64,000 nt of DNA from PALSA-555 sp963821325 (GCA_963821325.1 CAWGDC010000005.1:62001-126000), one strand, 5' to 3'. Shown: positions 36,188 through 47,108, counted from the first letter of the stretch. A program made the numbers and translations. The notes: a model not told the origin generated them from the letters alone.

Positions 36188-37276
36188 GTGAGTCGAATCG
36201 CACTCGAGGGCGTGACGAAGCGCTTCGACGACGTCGTTGCCGTCGACGACCTGTCCCTCGAAGCCCGCGACGAGGAGCTCCTCGTGCTCGTCGGACCCTC
36301 CGGGTGCGGCAAGTCCACCGTCCTGCGCATCGTCGCCGGCCTCGAGGAGCCGACCGCCGGCACCGTCCGGATCGGCGACCGCGTCGTCACCGACCTCGTG
36401 GCCAAGGACCGTGACCTGGCCATGGTGTTCCAGTCCTACGCCCTGTACCCGCACATGACCGTTGCCCGCAACATCGAGTTCCCGCTGCGCGCCCGGAAGG
36501 TGCCCCGCGCCGAGCGTCAGCCCCTCGTCGACGAGGCGGCTCGCCTCGTCGGCCTCACCGGGCTCCTCGGTCGCAAGCCCGGCCAGCTGAGCGGTGGGCA
36601 GCGCCAGCGCGTCGCGCTCGCCCGCGCCGTCGTGCGCCAACCCGCGGCGTTCCTGATGGACGAGCCGCTGTCGAACCTCGACGCCAAGCTGCGGGTCCAG
36701 ACCCGCGCCGAGCTTGTCGAGCTGCAACGTCGCTTCCACGCCACCGTCCTCTACGTCACCCACGACCAGGTCGAGGCGATGACGATGGGTCACCGCATCG
36801 CGGTGCTCGACCACGGTGTGCTCCAGCAGGTCGACAAGCCCCAAGCCGTCTACGACACCCCCGCCAACCTCTTCGTCGCCCGGTTCATCGGCACTCCGCC
36901 CATGAACACCATCGACGGGCAGCTGCGCAGCGACGGGCGGCTGCTCGCGTTCGAGGCCTCGGGCGTCCAGGTGGTGCTCCCGGCTCCGCTCGCCCGCGCC
37001 GCGCGGGCCACCACCCTCGAGGGCGCGGTCCTCGGGATCCGCCCCGAGGACCTCCACCTCGAGGCGACCGGTCCGATCACCGCGAAGGTCGTGCTCATCG
37101 AATCGCTGGGCCACGAGCGTCACCTCGTCACCCGCCTCGACGACGGCCAGCTCGTCCTCGTCCGCCAAGCCGCCCAGGACGCGGCACCCCGCGACGGCGA
37201 GGTGGTCCGCATCGCCGCCCGCCCCGGGACCGTGCACCTCTTCGACCCGACCTCCGAGCGGCGGCTCACGACGTGA
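36188..37276 (+). CDS. ugpC: ABC importer ATPase, UgpC/MsiK-like
   Basis: 362 residues. ATPase motifs are complete: Walker A GPSGCGKST, Q-loop MVFQSYALYPHMTV, signature LSGGQRQRVALARA, Walker B FLMDEPLSNLD, switch His VTHDQVEAM. The C-terminal OB-like domain (VARFIGTPPMNTIDG, LGIRPEDLHLE) is that of carbohydrate/glycerophosphate CUT1 importers. It powers the two permeases encoded next; the stop overlaps the ugpA start by 4 bases. Confidence 0.9.
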   Translation: MSRIALEGVTKRFDDVVAVDDLSLEARDEELLVLVGPSGCGKSTVLRIVAGLEEPTAGTVRIGDRVVTDLVAKDRDLAMVFQSYALYPHMTVARNIEFPLRARKVPRAERQPLVDEAARLVGLTGLLGRKPGQLSGGQRQRVALARAVVRQPAAFLMDEPLSNLDAKLRVQTRAELVELQRRFHATVLYVTHDQVEAMTMGHRIAVLDHGVLQQVDKPQAVYDTPANLFVARFIGTPPMNTIDGQLRSDGRLLAFEASGVQVVLPAPLARAARATTLEGAVLGIRPEDLHLEATGPITAKVVLIESLGHERHLVTRLDDGQLVLVRQAAQDAAPRDGEVVRIAARPGTVHLFDPTSERRLTT

Positions 37277-38184
37277 CCGCGCGGCGCAGCGACGTCACGC
37301 CCGAGAAGCGGCGGCGACGCCGACGCGAGGCGACCTTCGGGTTGGTGCTCCTCGCCCCGGCGATCACCATCTTCGCGGTCTTCGTCTTCTTCCCGTTCGC
37401 CAAGAACTTCCAGCTCGCGCTGTATCGCAACCCGCCGTTCCCCGGCCTGCCGACCAAGTTCGTCGGCTTCAAGCAGATCAGCGACGTCCTCGGCTCTGTC
37501 GACTTCCGCAACAGCTTGTGGCGAACGGTCCTGTTCACGGTCCTCACCGTGCCGACCGCCATCTTCGCTGGGCTCGCCCTCGCCGTGCTCGCCAACAAGG
37601 CGCTGCGCGGCATGGCGATCTACCGGACGATCTTCGCCTCCACGGTCGCTACTTCGGTCGCGGTGGCCGCGGTCATCTTCGGCACCCTCATGAACCCTCA
37701 GGTGGGGCTCCTGCCCTCCCTGGGAATCAACCCGACGACGCCGTTCCTCGACAGCCCCACATGGGCGCTCCCCGCGGTGGCGTTCATCACCGTCTGGCAG
37801 ACGCTCGGGTTCAGCTTCATCCTGATGTCGGCCGGGCTCCAAGCCGTGCCCGAGGACATCCTCGAGGCCGCCGAGGTCGACGGGGCGAGCGGCTCAACCC
37901 GGTTCTGGCGGGTCACCGTGCCGCTGCTCTCGCCGACCATCTTCTTCGCGGGGATCGTCGGCTCGATCTTCGCCTTCCAGACCTTCGGTCAGATCGACCT
38001 GCTCACCCAGGGCGGCCCGGAGAACAAGACCAACCTGCTGACGTACTTCATCGTCAGTCAGCTCCACGACCACCAGAATCCGGGTTACGCCGCGGTGCTG
38101 TCGATCGCGCTATTCCTCATCACGCTGGTGCTGACGCTGGCGCAGTTGCGCTTCCTCGAGCGGCGCGTCCACTACGCCCGATGA
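37273..38184 (+). CDS. ugpA: ABC importer permease, UgpA-like
   Basis: 303 residues, six membrane helices. The EAA loop that docks the ATPase is EAAEVDGASGSTRFWRVTVP (about residue 196). The N-terminal basic region, FAKNFQLALYRNPPFPG and GFKQISDVL are typical of the first permease of CUT1 importers of glycerol-3-phosphate or oligosaccharides. It overlaps the next gene by 4 bases (ATGA). Confidence 0.9.
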   Translation: MTARRSDVTPEKRRRRRREATFGLVLLAPAITIFAVFVFFPFAKNFQLALYRNPPFPGLPTKFVGFKQISDVLGSVDFRNSLWRTVLFTVLTVPTAIFAGLALAVLANKALRGMAIYRTIFASTVATSVAVAAVIFGTLMNPQVGLLPSLGINPTTPFLDSPTWALPAVAFITVWQTLGFSFILMSAGLQAVPEDILEAAEVDGASGSTRFWRVTVPLLSPTIFFAGIVGSIFAFQTFGQIDLLTQGGPENKTNLLTYFIVSQLHDHQNPGYAAVLSIALFLITLVLTLAQLRFLERRVHYAR

Positions 38185-39074
38185 CTGTCGACGCCGCCGC
38201 CCTGCCCCGCGTCGCGACGGGGTCCGACACGGCGGTGCGACGACCGCGCCACGTGTCTCGGCGGTGGCGCCTCGTGGGGCGTTACGTGCTGCTCACCGTG
38301 CTGGCGGCCATCGTGATCTTCCCGATCTACATCACCGTCGTGAACTCGCTGCTCCGACCGGCCCAGGTCGCCGCCCGTCCGCCCACCCTGTTCCCCCTGC
38401 ACCCGTTCTGGAGCTCGTACCAGTCCGCCTGGGTGGAGGGCCACTTCGGCCACTACCTGTTCAACAGCGCCGTCGTCACCGTCCTCATCGTCGGCGGGCA
38501 GCTGATCACCTCGATCCTCGCCGGGTACGCCTTCGCGTTCCTCGAGTTCCCGTTCAAGCGGACCCTCTTCGTGGTGGTGCTCGCCTCGCTGATGGTGCCC
38601 TTCGAGGTGACCGTGGTCCAGAACCTGACCACGTCGGTGGACCTGCACCTGTACAACACCTTCCTCGGCCTCGCCGCCCCGTTTCTCGCTTGGGGTCTCG
38701 GGGTGTTCCTGCTGCGTCAGGCGTTCCTTGGCATCCCCCGGGATCTCGATGACGCGGCCAAGCTCGACGGGTACGGCCACTGGCGGTTCCTGTGGCGGGT
38801 CGCGGTGCCGCTGGCCCGTCCGGCCATCGCCGCGCTCACCGTCTTCTCGTTCCTGACCGCCTGGAACCAGTACCTCTGGCCGCTGCTGGTCACGAAGGAC
38901 CAGCAGTTTCGGACGGTGCAGATCGGCCTGCGTCAGCTTCGGGCCACGAGCCTCCAGAACGTCAACATCACCTTCGCCGGCGTGGTCATCGCCTTCCTAC
39001 CCCTGGTCGTGCTGTTCCTCGTCTTCCAGAAGCAGCTGGTGCGGGGCCTGACCGCCGGTGCCGTGAAGGGCTGA
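38181..39074 (+). CDS. ugpE: ABC importer permease, UgpE-like
   Basis: 297 residues, six helices with the characteristic opening IFPIYITVVNSLL, LPHPFWSSY-like segment, NSAVVTVLIVGGQL and EAA loop DDAAKLDGYGHWRFLWRVAVP-type sequence around residue 190, then AWNQYLWPLLV. It is the second permease half. ATG overlaps the ugpA stop. The binding protein gene follows 55 bases later. Confidence 0.9.
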   Translation: MTVDAAALPRVATGSDTAVRRPRHVSRRWRLVGRYVLLTVLAAIVIFPIYITVVNSLLRPAQVAARPPTLFPLHPFWSSYQSAWVEGHFGHYLFNSAVVTVLIVGGQLITSILAGYAFAFLEFPFKRTLFVVVLASLMVPFEVTVVQNLTTSVDLHLYNTFLGLAAPFLAWGLGVFLLRQAFLGIPRDLDDAAKLDGYGHWRFLWRVAVPLARPAIAALTVFSFLTAWNQYLWPLLVTKDQQFRTVQIGLRQLRATSLQNVNITFAGVVIAFLPLVVLFLVFQKQLVRGLTAGAVKG

Positions 39075-39129
39075 CAAGATGCACGCTCACCCCAGACGAG
39101 CGAAGCCGAACCCGTCCCAAGGAGCCTCG

Positions 39130-40542
39130 ATGCGACGTCCCCCCCTGCGGATCCTGGTCGTGCTCGGCCTCGCGGCCGGCCTTGCCCTCGCCGCGCTCCC
39201 CGCGGTGACCGTCGGCGCCGCCACCCCCCGCGCCGCGTCGCTCCCACCGTGCCCGTTGTCGGCGCTGGGCAAGGCCAAGGGGACGGTCAACATCACCATG
39301 TGGCACGGCCTGACCCAGGCCAACGAGCAGGAGCTCGATTCCCTCACGAGCCAGTTCAATGCGTCGCAGACCAAGATCCACGTCACGCTTGTGAACCAGA
39401 CCTCGTACATGGACGACCTGACCAAGTTCGTGGCCGGGCTCGGAACCGGGGACCTCCCCGACGTCGTCCAGATCGAGGACACCGGCTTGCAGCAGATGAT
39501 CGACACGCACGCCATCCTCCCGGCCGCGTCGTGCATCAAGGCCGACAACTACCAGAGCCAGCTGAGCGACTTCATCCCCCGCGTTGTGTCGTACTACTCG
39601 GTCAAGGGCGTGCTCTACCCGATGCCGTTCAACGTCTCGAACCCGGTCTTCCTCTACAACAAGAAGGCCTTCACGAAGGCCGGCCTCGACCCGAACACGC
39701 CGCCCCAGACCCTCGCCCAGGTCATGGCCGACGCCGTGAAGCTCAAGGCCAGCGGCGCGGTGGCGAAGGCGGGCTACGGCCTCAAGACCGACCCGTGGGA
39801 CCTGGAACAATGGCTCGCCAAGGCCGGCGACCCGTACGTCAACAACGGCAACGGGCGCCAGACCCGGGCCACCACGGCCCTGTTCAACAACGCCGCTGGC
39901 AAGCAGATCTTCACGTGGATGTCCCAGATGGTCCACAGCGGGCTGGCCGTCGTGAACAGTGACCTCGGGGCCAGCGCGTACGACAACCTGCTCGGGATCG
40001 GCAACGGCAACTACGCCATGAGCATCGACACCACCGCGACGCTCGGGACGATCACCCAGCTGCTCTCCAGCGGCCAGTACCCGAACGTCGACCTCGGCGT
40101 CGCGCCGATGCCCGGCCCGACCGGCCTGGGTGGCGTGCTCGTCGGCGGCGCCGCGCTGTACATCTCGAACAAGTCCTCCCCGGAGAAGCAGGCGGCGTCG
40201 TGGCAGTTCCTCAAGTTCCTGGACACGGCCGAGAACCAGGCCAACTTCGCCGCTGCGACCGGCTACGTGCCGATCCGCCGGTCGTCGATCACGTTCCCGG
40301 CGATCCAACAGCAGTGGGCGAAGACCCCCGGGTACAAGGTGGCGTACGACCAGCTCGTGACCGGTGTGAACAACGTCGCCACCGCGGGCCCAGTGATCGG
40401 CGACTACCTCGGGGTCCGCAGCGCGGTCAGGAACGCCGAGGAGTCGATGTTCACCGGCGGAACGAACCCGGACTCGGCGCTGTCCAGCGCCCTCAGGAAC
40501 GCCAACGCGGCGATCTCGGCGTATAACGCCCGGGTGGGGTAG
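39130..40542 (+). CDS. ugpB: Extracellular solute-binding protein, UgpB-like
   Basis: 470 residues from ATG 39130 (AAGGAG 6 bases upstream). A Sec-type signal peptide (RILVVLGLAAGLALAALPAV) is followed by a mature family 1 binding protein: VNITMWHGLTQANEQEL, DLPDVVQIEDTG, PMPFNVSNPVFLYNKKAF, LGVAPMPGPTGLGGVLVGGA. The order ugpC-A-E-B and PMPF-NVSNP pocket fit sn-glycerol-3-phosphate or glycerophosphodiester uptake, but sugar specificity cannot be excluded. No lipobox Cys is seen after the signal, unusual for a Gram-positive binding protein. Confidence 0.85.
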   Translation: MRRPPLRILVVLGLAAGLALAALPAVTVGAATPRAASLPPCPLSALGKAKGTVNITMWHGLTQANEQELDSLTSQFNASQTKIHVTLVNQTSYMDDLTKFVAGLGTGDLPDVVQIEDTGLQQMIDTHAILPAASCIKADNYQSQLSDFIPRVVSYYSVKGVLYPMPFNVSNPVFLYNKKAFTKAGLDPNTPPQTLAQVMADAVKLKASGAVAKAGYGLKTDPWDLEQWLAKAGDPYVNNGNGRQTRATTALFNNAAGKQIFTWMSQMVHSGLAVVNSDLGASAYDNLLGIGNGNYAMSIDTTATLGTITQLLSSGQYPNVDLGVAPMPGPTGLGGVLVGGAALYISNKSSPEKQAASWQFLKFLDTAENQANFAAATGYVPIRRSSITFPAIQQQWAKTPGYKVAYDQLVTGVNNVATAGPVIGDYLGVRSAVRNAEESMFTGGTNPDSALSSALRNANAAISAYNARVG

Positions 40543-40548
40543 CGCCGG

Positions 40549-41682
40549 TCAGCGGCTCAGGATCGTGACCGACGCGTTCGCGCCGCGGCCCACGGTGTGG
40601 GCCAGCGCGACGCGCGCGCCGTCGACTTGGCGGGCGCCGGCCTCGCCGCGCAGCTGGCGGGTCAGCTCGACGACCTGACCGAGCGCGGAGGCGCCGAGCG
40701 GCTCACCCTTCGAGAGCAGCCCCCCCGACGGGTTGACCGGCAGCCGGCCGCCGAGCGCCGTCACGCCCTCGTCGACGAGGCGGCCCTGCTCACCCGGCGC
40801 GCACAGCCCGAGCTCCTCGTAGCCGAGCAGCTCGCGGGCGGCGTCGGTGTCCTGGCACTCCACCACGTCGAGGTCGTCGGGGCCGACGCCGGCCGCGGCG
40901 TAGGCGTCGCGGGCGGCCAGCGTGGTCGGCGGCGGGATGTCGGTGTCGTCGACGCCGCTCATCGGGGTGGCCTCCCCGAGGACCGAGCCGGGCAGGTGCG
41001 AGCGCAGCACCGCGGTGTCGAGGCGCACCGACGCGGTCGACGCCGCGGCCCCGCCGCGCAGCACGACCGCGGCCGCGCCCTCGTTCGGCGAGCACAGCAT
41101 GAAGAGGTGCAGCGGCTCGCACACCACCCGTGAGGCGAGCACCTCCTCGACCGAGGTCTCCTTGCGGAACATGGCGTCGGGGTTCGCGACGCCCTGCCGC
41201 CGGTTCTTCACGACCACCGCCGCGAGCTGCTCCTTCGTCACGCCGGCCTCGCGCTGGAGCCGCTGGGCCCGCAACGCGAAGTAGGCGGGCGTCGCGGCGA
41301 GGCCCGCCTCCTCCCGCCACGGGTCGAAGAACGACGAGCGGATGATCCCCTTCGGCATCTTCTCCAGGCCGAAGACCAGCACCGTCTCGTACTGGCCGGC
41401 GCGGATCGCCGCGGCGGCGAGCATCAGCGCGGCGGCGCCGGACGCGCAGCCGGCCTCGACGTCGACGATCGGCATGCCCGTCCGACCGAGCGCACCGAGG
41501 ACCTTGTGGCCGGCGGCGACGCCCGCGTAGGCGGTGCCGCAGAACGCGGCGTCGAACACCGGGTCGCCGGCCTCGGCGAGCGCGGCCCGGACCGCCGCCA
41601 CCCCGAGGTCCGTGACGGTCGCGTCGGGGAAGCGCCCGAAGGGGTGGATCCCGACGCCGGCGATGCGCACCGCGTCGCTCAT
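40549..41682 (-). CDS. Thiolase-like Ltp2-type aldolase, His replaced
   Basis: 377 residues. Nucleophile-like Cys in VEAGCASGAAALM and the thiolase fold are present. However, the usual GHPxGA His is Glu here (SKGEPLGASALG), and the second Cys block is HTVGRGANAS. This is the pattern of lipid-transfer-protein/Ltp2-like proteins that do retro-aldol cleavage together with a DUF35 protein. It overlaps the DUF35 gene by 4 bases. Likely role: cleavage of a beta-hydroxyacyl-CoA side chain. Activity as an ordinary thiolase is doubtful. Confidence 0.85.
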   Translation of the reverse strand: MSDAVRIAGVGIHPFGRFPDATVTDLGVAAVRAALAEAGDPVFDAAFCGTAYAGVAAGHKVLGALGRTGMPIVDVEAGCASGAAALMLAAAAIRAGQYETVLVFGLEKMPKGIIRSSFFDPWREEAGLAATPAYFALRAQRLQREAGVTKEQLAAVVVKNRRQGVANPDAMFRKETSVEEVLASRVVCEPLHLFMLCSPNEGAAAVVLRGGAAASTASVRLDTAVLRSHLPGSVLGEATPMSGVDDTDIPPPTTLAARDAYAAAGVGPDDLDVVECQDTDAARELLGYEELGLCAPGEQGRLVDEGVTALGGRLPVNPSGGLLSKGEPLGASALGQVVELTRQLRGEAGARQVDGARVALAHTVGRGANASVTILSR

Positions 41683-42086
41683 GGGGACGCCACGAAGGTG
41701 TAGGTGACGACCGTGTCGCCGTCGTCGTTGGTGTGCAGCGCCGCGGTCGCGGCCCGGACCGGCATCCCGAACGTCACGGCGTCCACGTCGGTGACCTCGA
41801 GGCGGGTGATGACCCGCAGCCCCTCGGGCAGCTCGACGATCCCGAACCCGAACGGGACCGGGCCCTGGTAGCCGGGCGGCGCGGTGTGCACCGTCGTCCA
41901 GCCCCACAGCGTCCCCGTCGACGACAGCCGCACCGCCTCGACGTCGTCACCGCGACACGACGGGCACATCGACGCGGCGGGGAACTGGTAGTGGCCGCAC
42001 CCCCGGCAGCGCGACCCGAGGAGGGTCACGTCGCCGTCGCGCTCCTCGAAGAGCCCGGCGCGCACGGGCACGTGCTCGCCGCTCAC
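41679..42086 (-). CDS. DUF35 OB-fold zinc-ribbon protein
   Basis: 135 residues from GTG 42086. The rubredoxin-type zinc ribbon CRGCGHYQFPAASMCPSC (residues 27-44) precedes an OB fold (LWGWTTVHTAPPGYQG, PFGFGIVELPEGLRVITRL). DUF35 proteins such as ChsH2 act as acyl-CoA-binding partners of thiolase-like aldolases. The start overlaps the CaiB stop and the stop overlaps the aldolase start, each by 4 bases, implying translational coupling and a complex. Confidence 0.88.
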   Translation of the reverse strand: MSGEHVPVRAGLFEERDGDVTLLGSRCRGCGHYQFPAASMCPSCRGDDVEAVRLSSTGTLWGWTTVHTAPPGYQGPVPFGFGIVELPEGLRVITRLEVTDVDAVTFGMPVRAATAALHTNDDGDTVVTYTFVASP

Positions 42087-43285
42087 ACGACCCCGTCCGC
42101 CGCGAGGCGGTCCAGCTCGTCGTCGGAGACGCCGAGCTCGCCGCCGAGCACGGCGCGGGTGTGCTCCCCGAGCCGCGGCGCGCCGGTCGGGGGAGCCGGC
42201 GTCTCGCCCACCCGTCGCGGGAACGGCGCCTGCTGGCGCAGCGGGCCGACGACGGGATCGTCGACCGTGACGAGGTCGCCGCGGGACGCCAGGTGCGGGT
42301 CGGCGAAGATGTCGGCCGCGGTGTACGCCGTCGCGACGGGCACGTCGCAGGCGACGCAGCGCGCCTCGATCTCGGCCGCGGGGAGCCCGGCCGCCCAGGC
42401 GGCCACGACCCCGTTGATCTCGTCGCCGCGCGCCGCCCGGTCGGCGAGCCGCGCGTAGCGGGCGTCGTCGACCAGCTCGACGCGGTCCATCGCTTTGCAG
42501 AGACGCGCGAAGTTGGCGTCCGACCCGGCGACGATGCACACGTACTTGCCGTCGGCGGTGGCGTAGTTGTCGAGCGGCGCCGAGTTGGCCAGCCGGTTCC
42601 CCTCCCGGCTGCGCACCACGTCCAGACGGTCGTACGCGGCGAGGGTCCACTCGAGGACCCGCAACGCCGCGCCGTAGAGCGCGGCGTCGATCACCGCGCC
42701 CTGTCCGTCCCGGACGTCGCGGGCGTACAGCGCGCACACCGCGGCGTGCGCGGCGAACACGCCGGTCAGGTAGTCCGAGATCGTGACCCCGACGCGCACC
42801 GGCGGTCGATCCGGGTAGCCGGTGAGATGGAGCAGGCCCCCGTAGCCGATCCCGACCCGGTCGAGGCCGGGCCGCGGGGCGTACGGGCCGTCCTGCCCGA
42901 AGCTGCTGATCCGGACCGTGACGAGGCGAGCGTCGAGCGCCCCGGGCGCGATCCCCCAGCGCTCGAGTGTCCCGGGCCGGAAGTTCTCGACCACGACGTC
43001 GGCCGTCGCGGCGAGGCGACGGAACAGGTCCTGGCCGCGCGGGTCGCGCAGGTCGAGCGTGACGCTGCGCCGTCCTCGACCCTCGACCGCCCAGAACAGC
43101 GAGTAGCCCGGGCCGTCGTCGGCGGTGGGGGCGAACGGGCCGATCTCGCGCATGAAGTCGCCCCGGCCCGGCTGCTCGACCTTGATCACCTCGGCGCCCT
43201 GCTCGCCGAGCAGCCCGGCGCAGAACGGCGCCGCGATCCGCGTGCCGAGATCGAGGACCCGGAGGCCCTCGAGCGGTCCCGTCAT
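42083..43285 (-). CDS. CaiB/BaiF family CoA transferase
   Basis: 400 residues, complete. LRVLDLGTRIAAPFCAGLLG, GAEVIKVEQPGRGDF, VVVENFRPGTLERWG, SSFGQDGPYA and the catalytic Asp in VTISDYLTGVFAAHA are present. It activates or recycles a carboxylic acid as CoA ester. It is in one operon with enoyl-CoA hydratase upstream (4-base overlap) and DUF35 downstream. Confidence 0.92.
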   Translation of the reverse strand: MTGPLEGLRVLDLGTRIAAPFCAGLLGEQGAEVIKVEQPGRGDFMREIGPFAPTADDGPGYSLFWAVEGRGRRSVTLDLRDPRGQDLFRRLAATADVVVENFRPGTLERWGIAPGALDARLVTVRISSFGQDGPYAPRPGLDRVGIGYGGLLHLTGYPDRPPVRVGVTISDYLTGVFAAHAAVCALYARDVRDGQGAVIDAALYGAALRVLEWTLAAYDRLDVVRSREGNRLANSAPLDNYATADGKYVCIVAGSDANFARLCKAMDRVELVDDARYARLADRAARGDEINGVVAAWAAGLPAAEIEARCVACDVPVATAYTAADIFADPHLASRGDLVTVDDPVVGPLRQQAPFPRRVGETPAPPTGAPRLGEHTRAVLGGELGVSDDELDRLAADGVV

Positions 43286-44100
43286 CGACCTGCCTGCTCG
43301 CGCTTCACCGCGTCCATCCCGCCCTTGCTGCGGGCGTCGCTGGCGGCGAGCGCGGTGGCCGTGTTGCTGACCAGCTGGTGGATCATGAAGTGGTAGCGCC
43401 ACGAGTCGCGCTGGCCGGCCAGGTCGAGCATCTGGTTGATCGACTCCTTGATCGCCTGCGCCGTGACGGGCGGGACGAGCGCCACCTGGTCGGCCATGGC
43501 CCGTGCCGCGTCCGCGAGCTCGGCGGTCGGCACCACCCGGTTCACGAGGCCGAGGCGGGCGGCCTCGGGCGCGTCGATCGTCTCGGCGCAGAGCAGGAAC
43601 TCCTTCGCCTTGCGCGGTCCCAGCTCCCACGGCTCGACGAGCAGCTCGACGCCCACGCCCGTCATGCGGGCCACCGGATTCGAGAACCGGGCGTCGTCCG
43701 CGGCGACGATCAGATCGCACATGCAGGCCAGCATGAGGCCCGCCGCCGCGCAGGCGCCCTGCACCGCCGCGATCGTCGGCTTGCGGAAGTCGCGCAGCCT
43801 CACGCACCGGTCGAAGTACATGACCTGCTCGTGGCGCCACTTGCCCTCGGGGGTGGCCCGCATCCGGGCCCAGTCGTCCGCGCCGGTCAGGATCTCCTTC
43901 AGGTCGTGGCCGGCGGAGAAGTGCTTCCCGTCGCCGGCCAGGATCACGACGCGCACGTCGTCGTCGGCGTCGGCGCGGTCCAGCGCCTCGTCGAGCTCGT
44001 CGAGCAGCTGGCTGCTCTGGGCGTTGGCGACCTCCGGGCGATGCAGCGTGATCGTCGCGACCGGCCCGTCGACGCTGTAGCGGATCACCTCGAAGTCCAC
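43282..44100 (-). CDS. Enoyl-CoA hydratase/isomerase family protein
   Basis: 272 residues, crotonase fold. N-terminal VATITLHRPEVANAQSS, the first oxyanion segment GKHFSAGHDLKE and the second AVQGACAAAGLMLACMCDL are clear, followed by ARFSNPVARMTGVG. The usual Glu pair of classical hydratases is not obvious, so isomerase or another crotonase reaction is possible. It sits between the ACAD (42-base gap) and CaiB genes in the same operon. Confidence 0.88.
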   Translation of the reverse strand: MDFEVIRYSVDGPVATITLHRPEVANAQSSQLLDELDEALDRADADDDVRVVILAGDGKHFSAGHDLKEILTGADDWARMRATPEGKWRHEQVMYFDRCVRLRDFRKPTIAAVQGACAAAGLMLACMCDLIVAADDARFSNPVARMTGVGVELLVEPWELGPRKAKEFLLCAETIDAPEAARLGLVNRVVPTAELADAARAMADQVALVPPVTAQAIKESINQMLDLAGQRDSWRYHFMIHQLVSNTATALAASDARSKGGMDAVKREQAGR

Positions 44101-44143
44101 CCCGACATCATGCCAGCGCCCGCCGGGTCACCCGGCGCTGCCG

Positions 44144-45327
44144 TCAGCTGCGGGACGGCTCGCGGGGCAGGCCGAGGACACGCTCGCCCAGGATGTTGCG
44201 TTGGATCTCGTTCGTGCCCGCCCAGATCGACGACGCCTGGTAGTAGAGCCACGACCGTTGCCACGCCCCGTCACCCGGGTTGTCGGCCGCGCCGTGCCAC
44301 AACGGCGCGGCGACCCCGAGGACGGCCATCACCGTGTCGTGGAGCCGTTTGCTCATCTCGCTCCACGCCAGCTTCATTGCGCTGCCCTCCGCGCCGAGCT
44401 CGCGCCCGTGCGCGAGGCGCGACAAGCTGCGCCAGTTCGCGAGCTGGAACAGGCGCACCTCGACCGCGGCTTGAGCGAGACGCGGGCGGAGCCGCTCGTC
44501 GTCCCACGCACCCTCGTCGAGACCCACCCGGAGGAGCTCGTCGACGAGCTGGAGGTGGATGACGAGCTGACGCGGGTTGATGCCCCGCTCGTGCGTCAAC
44601 GTCGAGTTCGCCACCCGCCAGCCCTCGTTCAGCGGCCCGATGAGCCGGTCGGCGGGCACGAACGCGTCGGTGAAGAACACCTCGTTGAACTCGGTCTCGT
44701 CGGTGATCTGGCGCAACGGTCGCACCTCGACACCGTCGCTGCGCATGTCGACCGCGAACGCCGAGATGCCCCGCTGCTTCGGGACGTCCGGGTCGGTGCG
44801 GGCCAGGCACAGCCCCCAGTCGGCGAACTGCGCGTAGCTCGTCCACACCTTCTGACCGTTCAGCTGCCAGCCGCCCTCGACCTGGGTGGCCCGCGTCGAC
44901 AGCGACGCCAGGTCACTCCCCGCGCCCGGCTCGCTGAACAGCTGGCACCACAGCTCGTCGCCCGGCAAGATCCGGCTGAGCCACCGCGCCCGCTGCGCCG
45001 GGGTGCCGTGCGCGAGCAGCGTCGGGCCAACGAGGTTGATCCCGATCCGGCCGACGAGCTCCGGGGCGCGCGCCCGGGCCAGCTCCTCGGTCACGATGAA
45101 GTGCTCGACCGGCCCCGCGCCGCGCCCGCCGTACTCCTCGGGCCAGGCGACGCCGACCCAACGGCCGGCCGCGAGCTGGCCCTGCCACGTCCGCAGGAAC
45201 GCGACCTCCTCCGCGAGGTCGTCGAAGCGCGGCGGGAGCCCCTTGCCGTACTCCCACGGCAGGTGCTCGCGCAGCCAGGCGCGGAACTCGTCGCGGAGGC
45301 GCTGCTCCTCGCCGGTGGGGGCGAGGT

Positions 45328-45331
<4 letters not shown>
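44144..45331 (-). CDS. Acyl-CoA dehydrogenase
   Basis: 395 residues from GTG 45331. WLREHLPWEYGKGLPPRFDD, GVAWPEEYGGRGAGPVEH, QLFSEPGAGSDLASL, GQKVWTSYAQFADWG, then C-terminal SIWAGTNEIQRNILGERVL. The FadE26/FadE17-like C-terminus has Trp-Ala where medium-chain enzymes have Tyr-Glu. The start overlaps the citrate synthase stop by 4 bases. Confidence 0.9.
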
Positions 45332-46629
<1,298 letters not shown>

Positions 46630-46659
46630 GGCGCGCTCCTCGTTCGGGGGTTCTCGCTC

Positions 46660-46665
46660 AGCGTA
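46660..46665 (-). promoter_or_regulatory. -10 element (TACGCT) of the gltA operon
   Basis: Minus-strand hexamer, about 31 bases before GTG 46629. It predicts a leader of about 23 bases holding the GAGGAG ribosome site. Confidence 0.5.
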
Positions 46666-47108
46666 GCGGCGGCCCCCATTGACGGCCGTCGGTGAGGAAG
46701 CGGTCCGTCGCCCGCGCGCTGGACGAGCGACACCGCGTCGGGGTCCCAGCTTCGCGAACAGGTCGGAGCAGGCCGCGTCGTGATCGCCGGTCGGTCGGTA
46801 GGCTGCGACGTCCAGCGCGGCACGGCCTGCGTCGACGGTCAGGCCAACCGTGCCTGGCGTGGTGGGCGTATCCACGACGTGGAGGTCGGAGGCGACGGTG
46901 TTCGGACGTGACTGGGAGACGGCAGAGGCGGGAGACTTGGGGTTGCCCCGCCGAAAGAGGTAGCGGGTCCCACGACGCCTGATGCCGGGTCTCGGAGCGC
47001 GTGACCGCGATGCCGTGACGAACGAGCGTCGGCGTCCGCGTGCACCTCGATCTCGGCAGATCGGGGCGCGCGACCGGCGTGACGCCTGGCGCTCCCCGCG
47101 CGACGACG
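46666..47108. other. Intergenic stretch with a coding-like remnant on the minus strand
   Basis: 440 bases between the gltA promoter and the UGSC gene. The minus strand at about 46745-46900 translates to a coherent stretch (LHVVDTPTTPGTVGLTVD, ALDVAAYRPTGDHDAA, DLFAKLG) with normal codon bias, in the same frame as gltA and without its own clear start. It may be a decayed or frameshifted small gene. The rest has lower coding quality than its surroundings. No homology is recognised. Confidence 0.3.
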
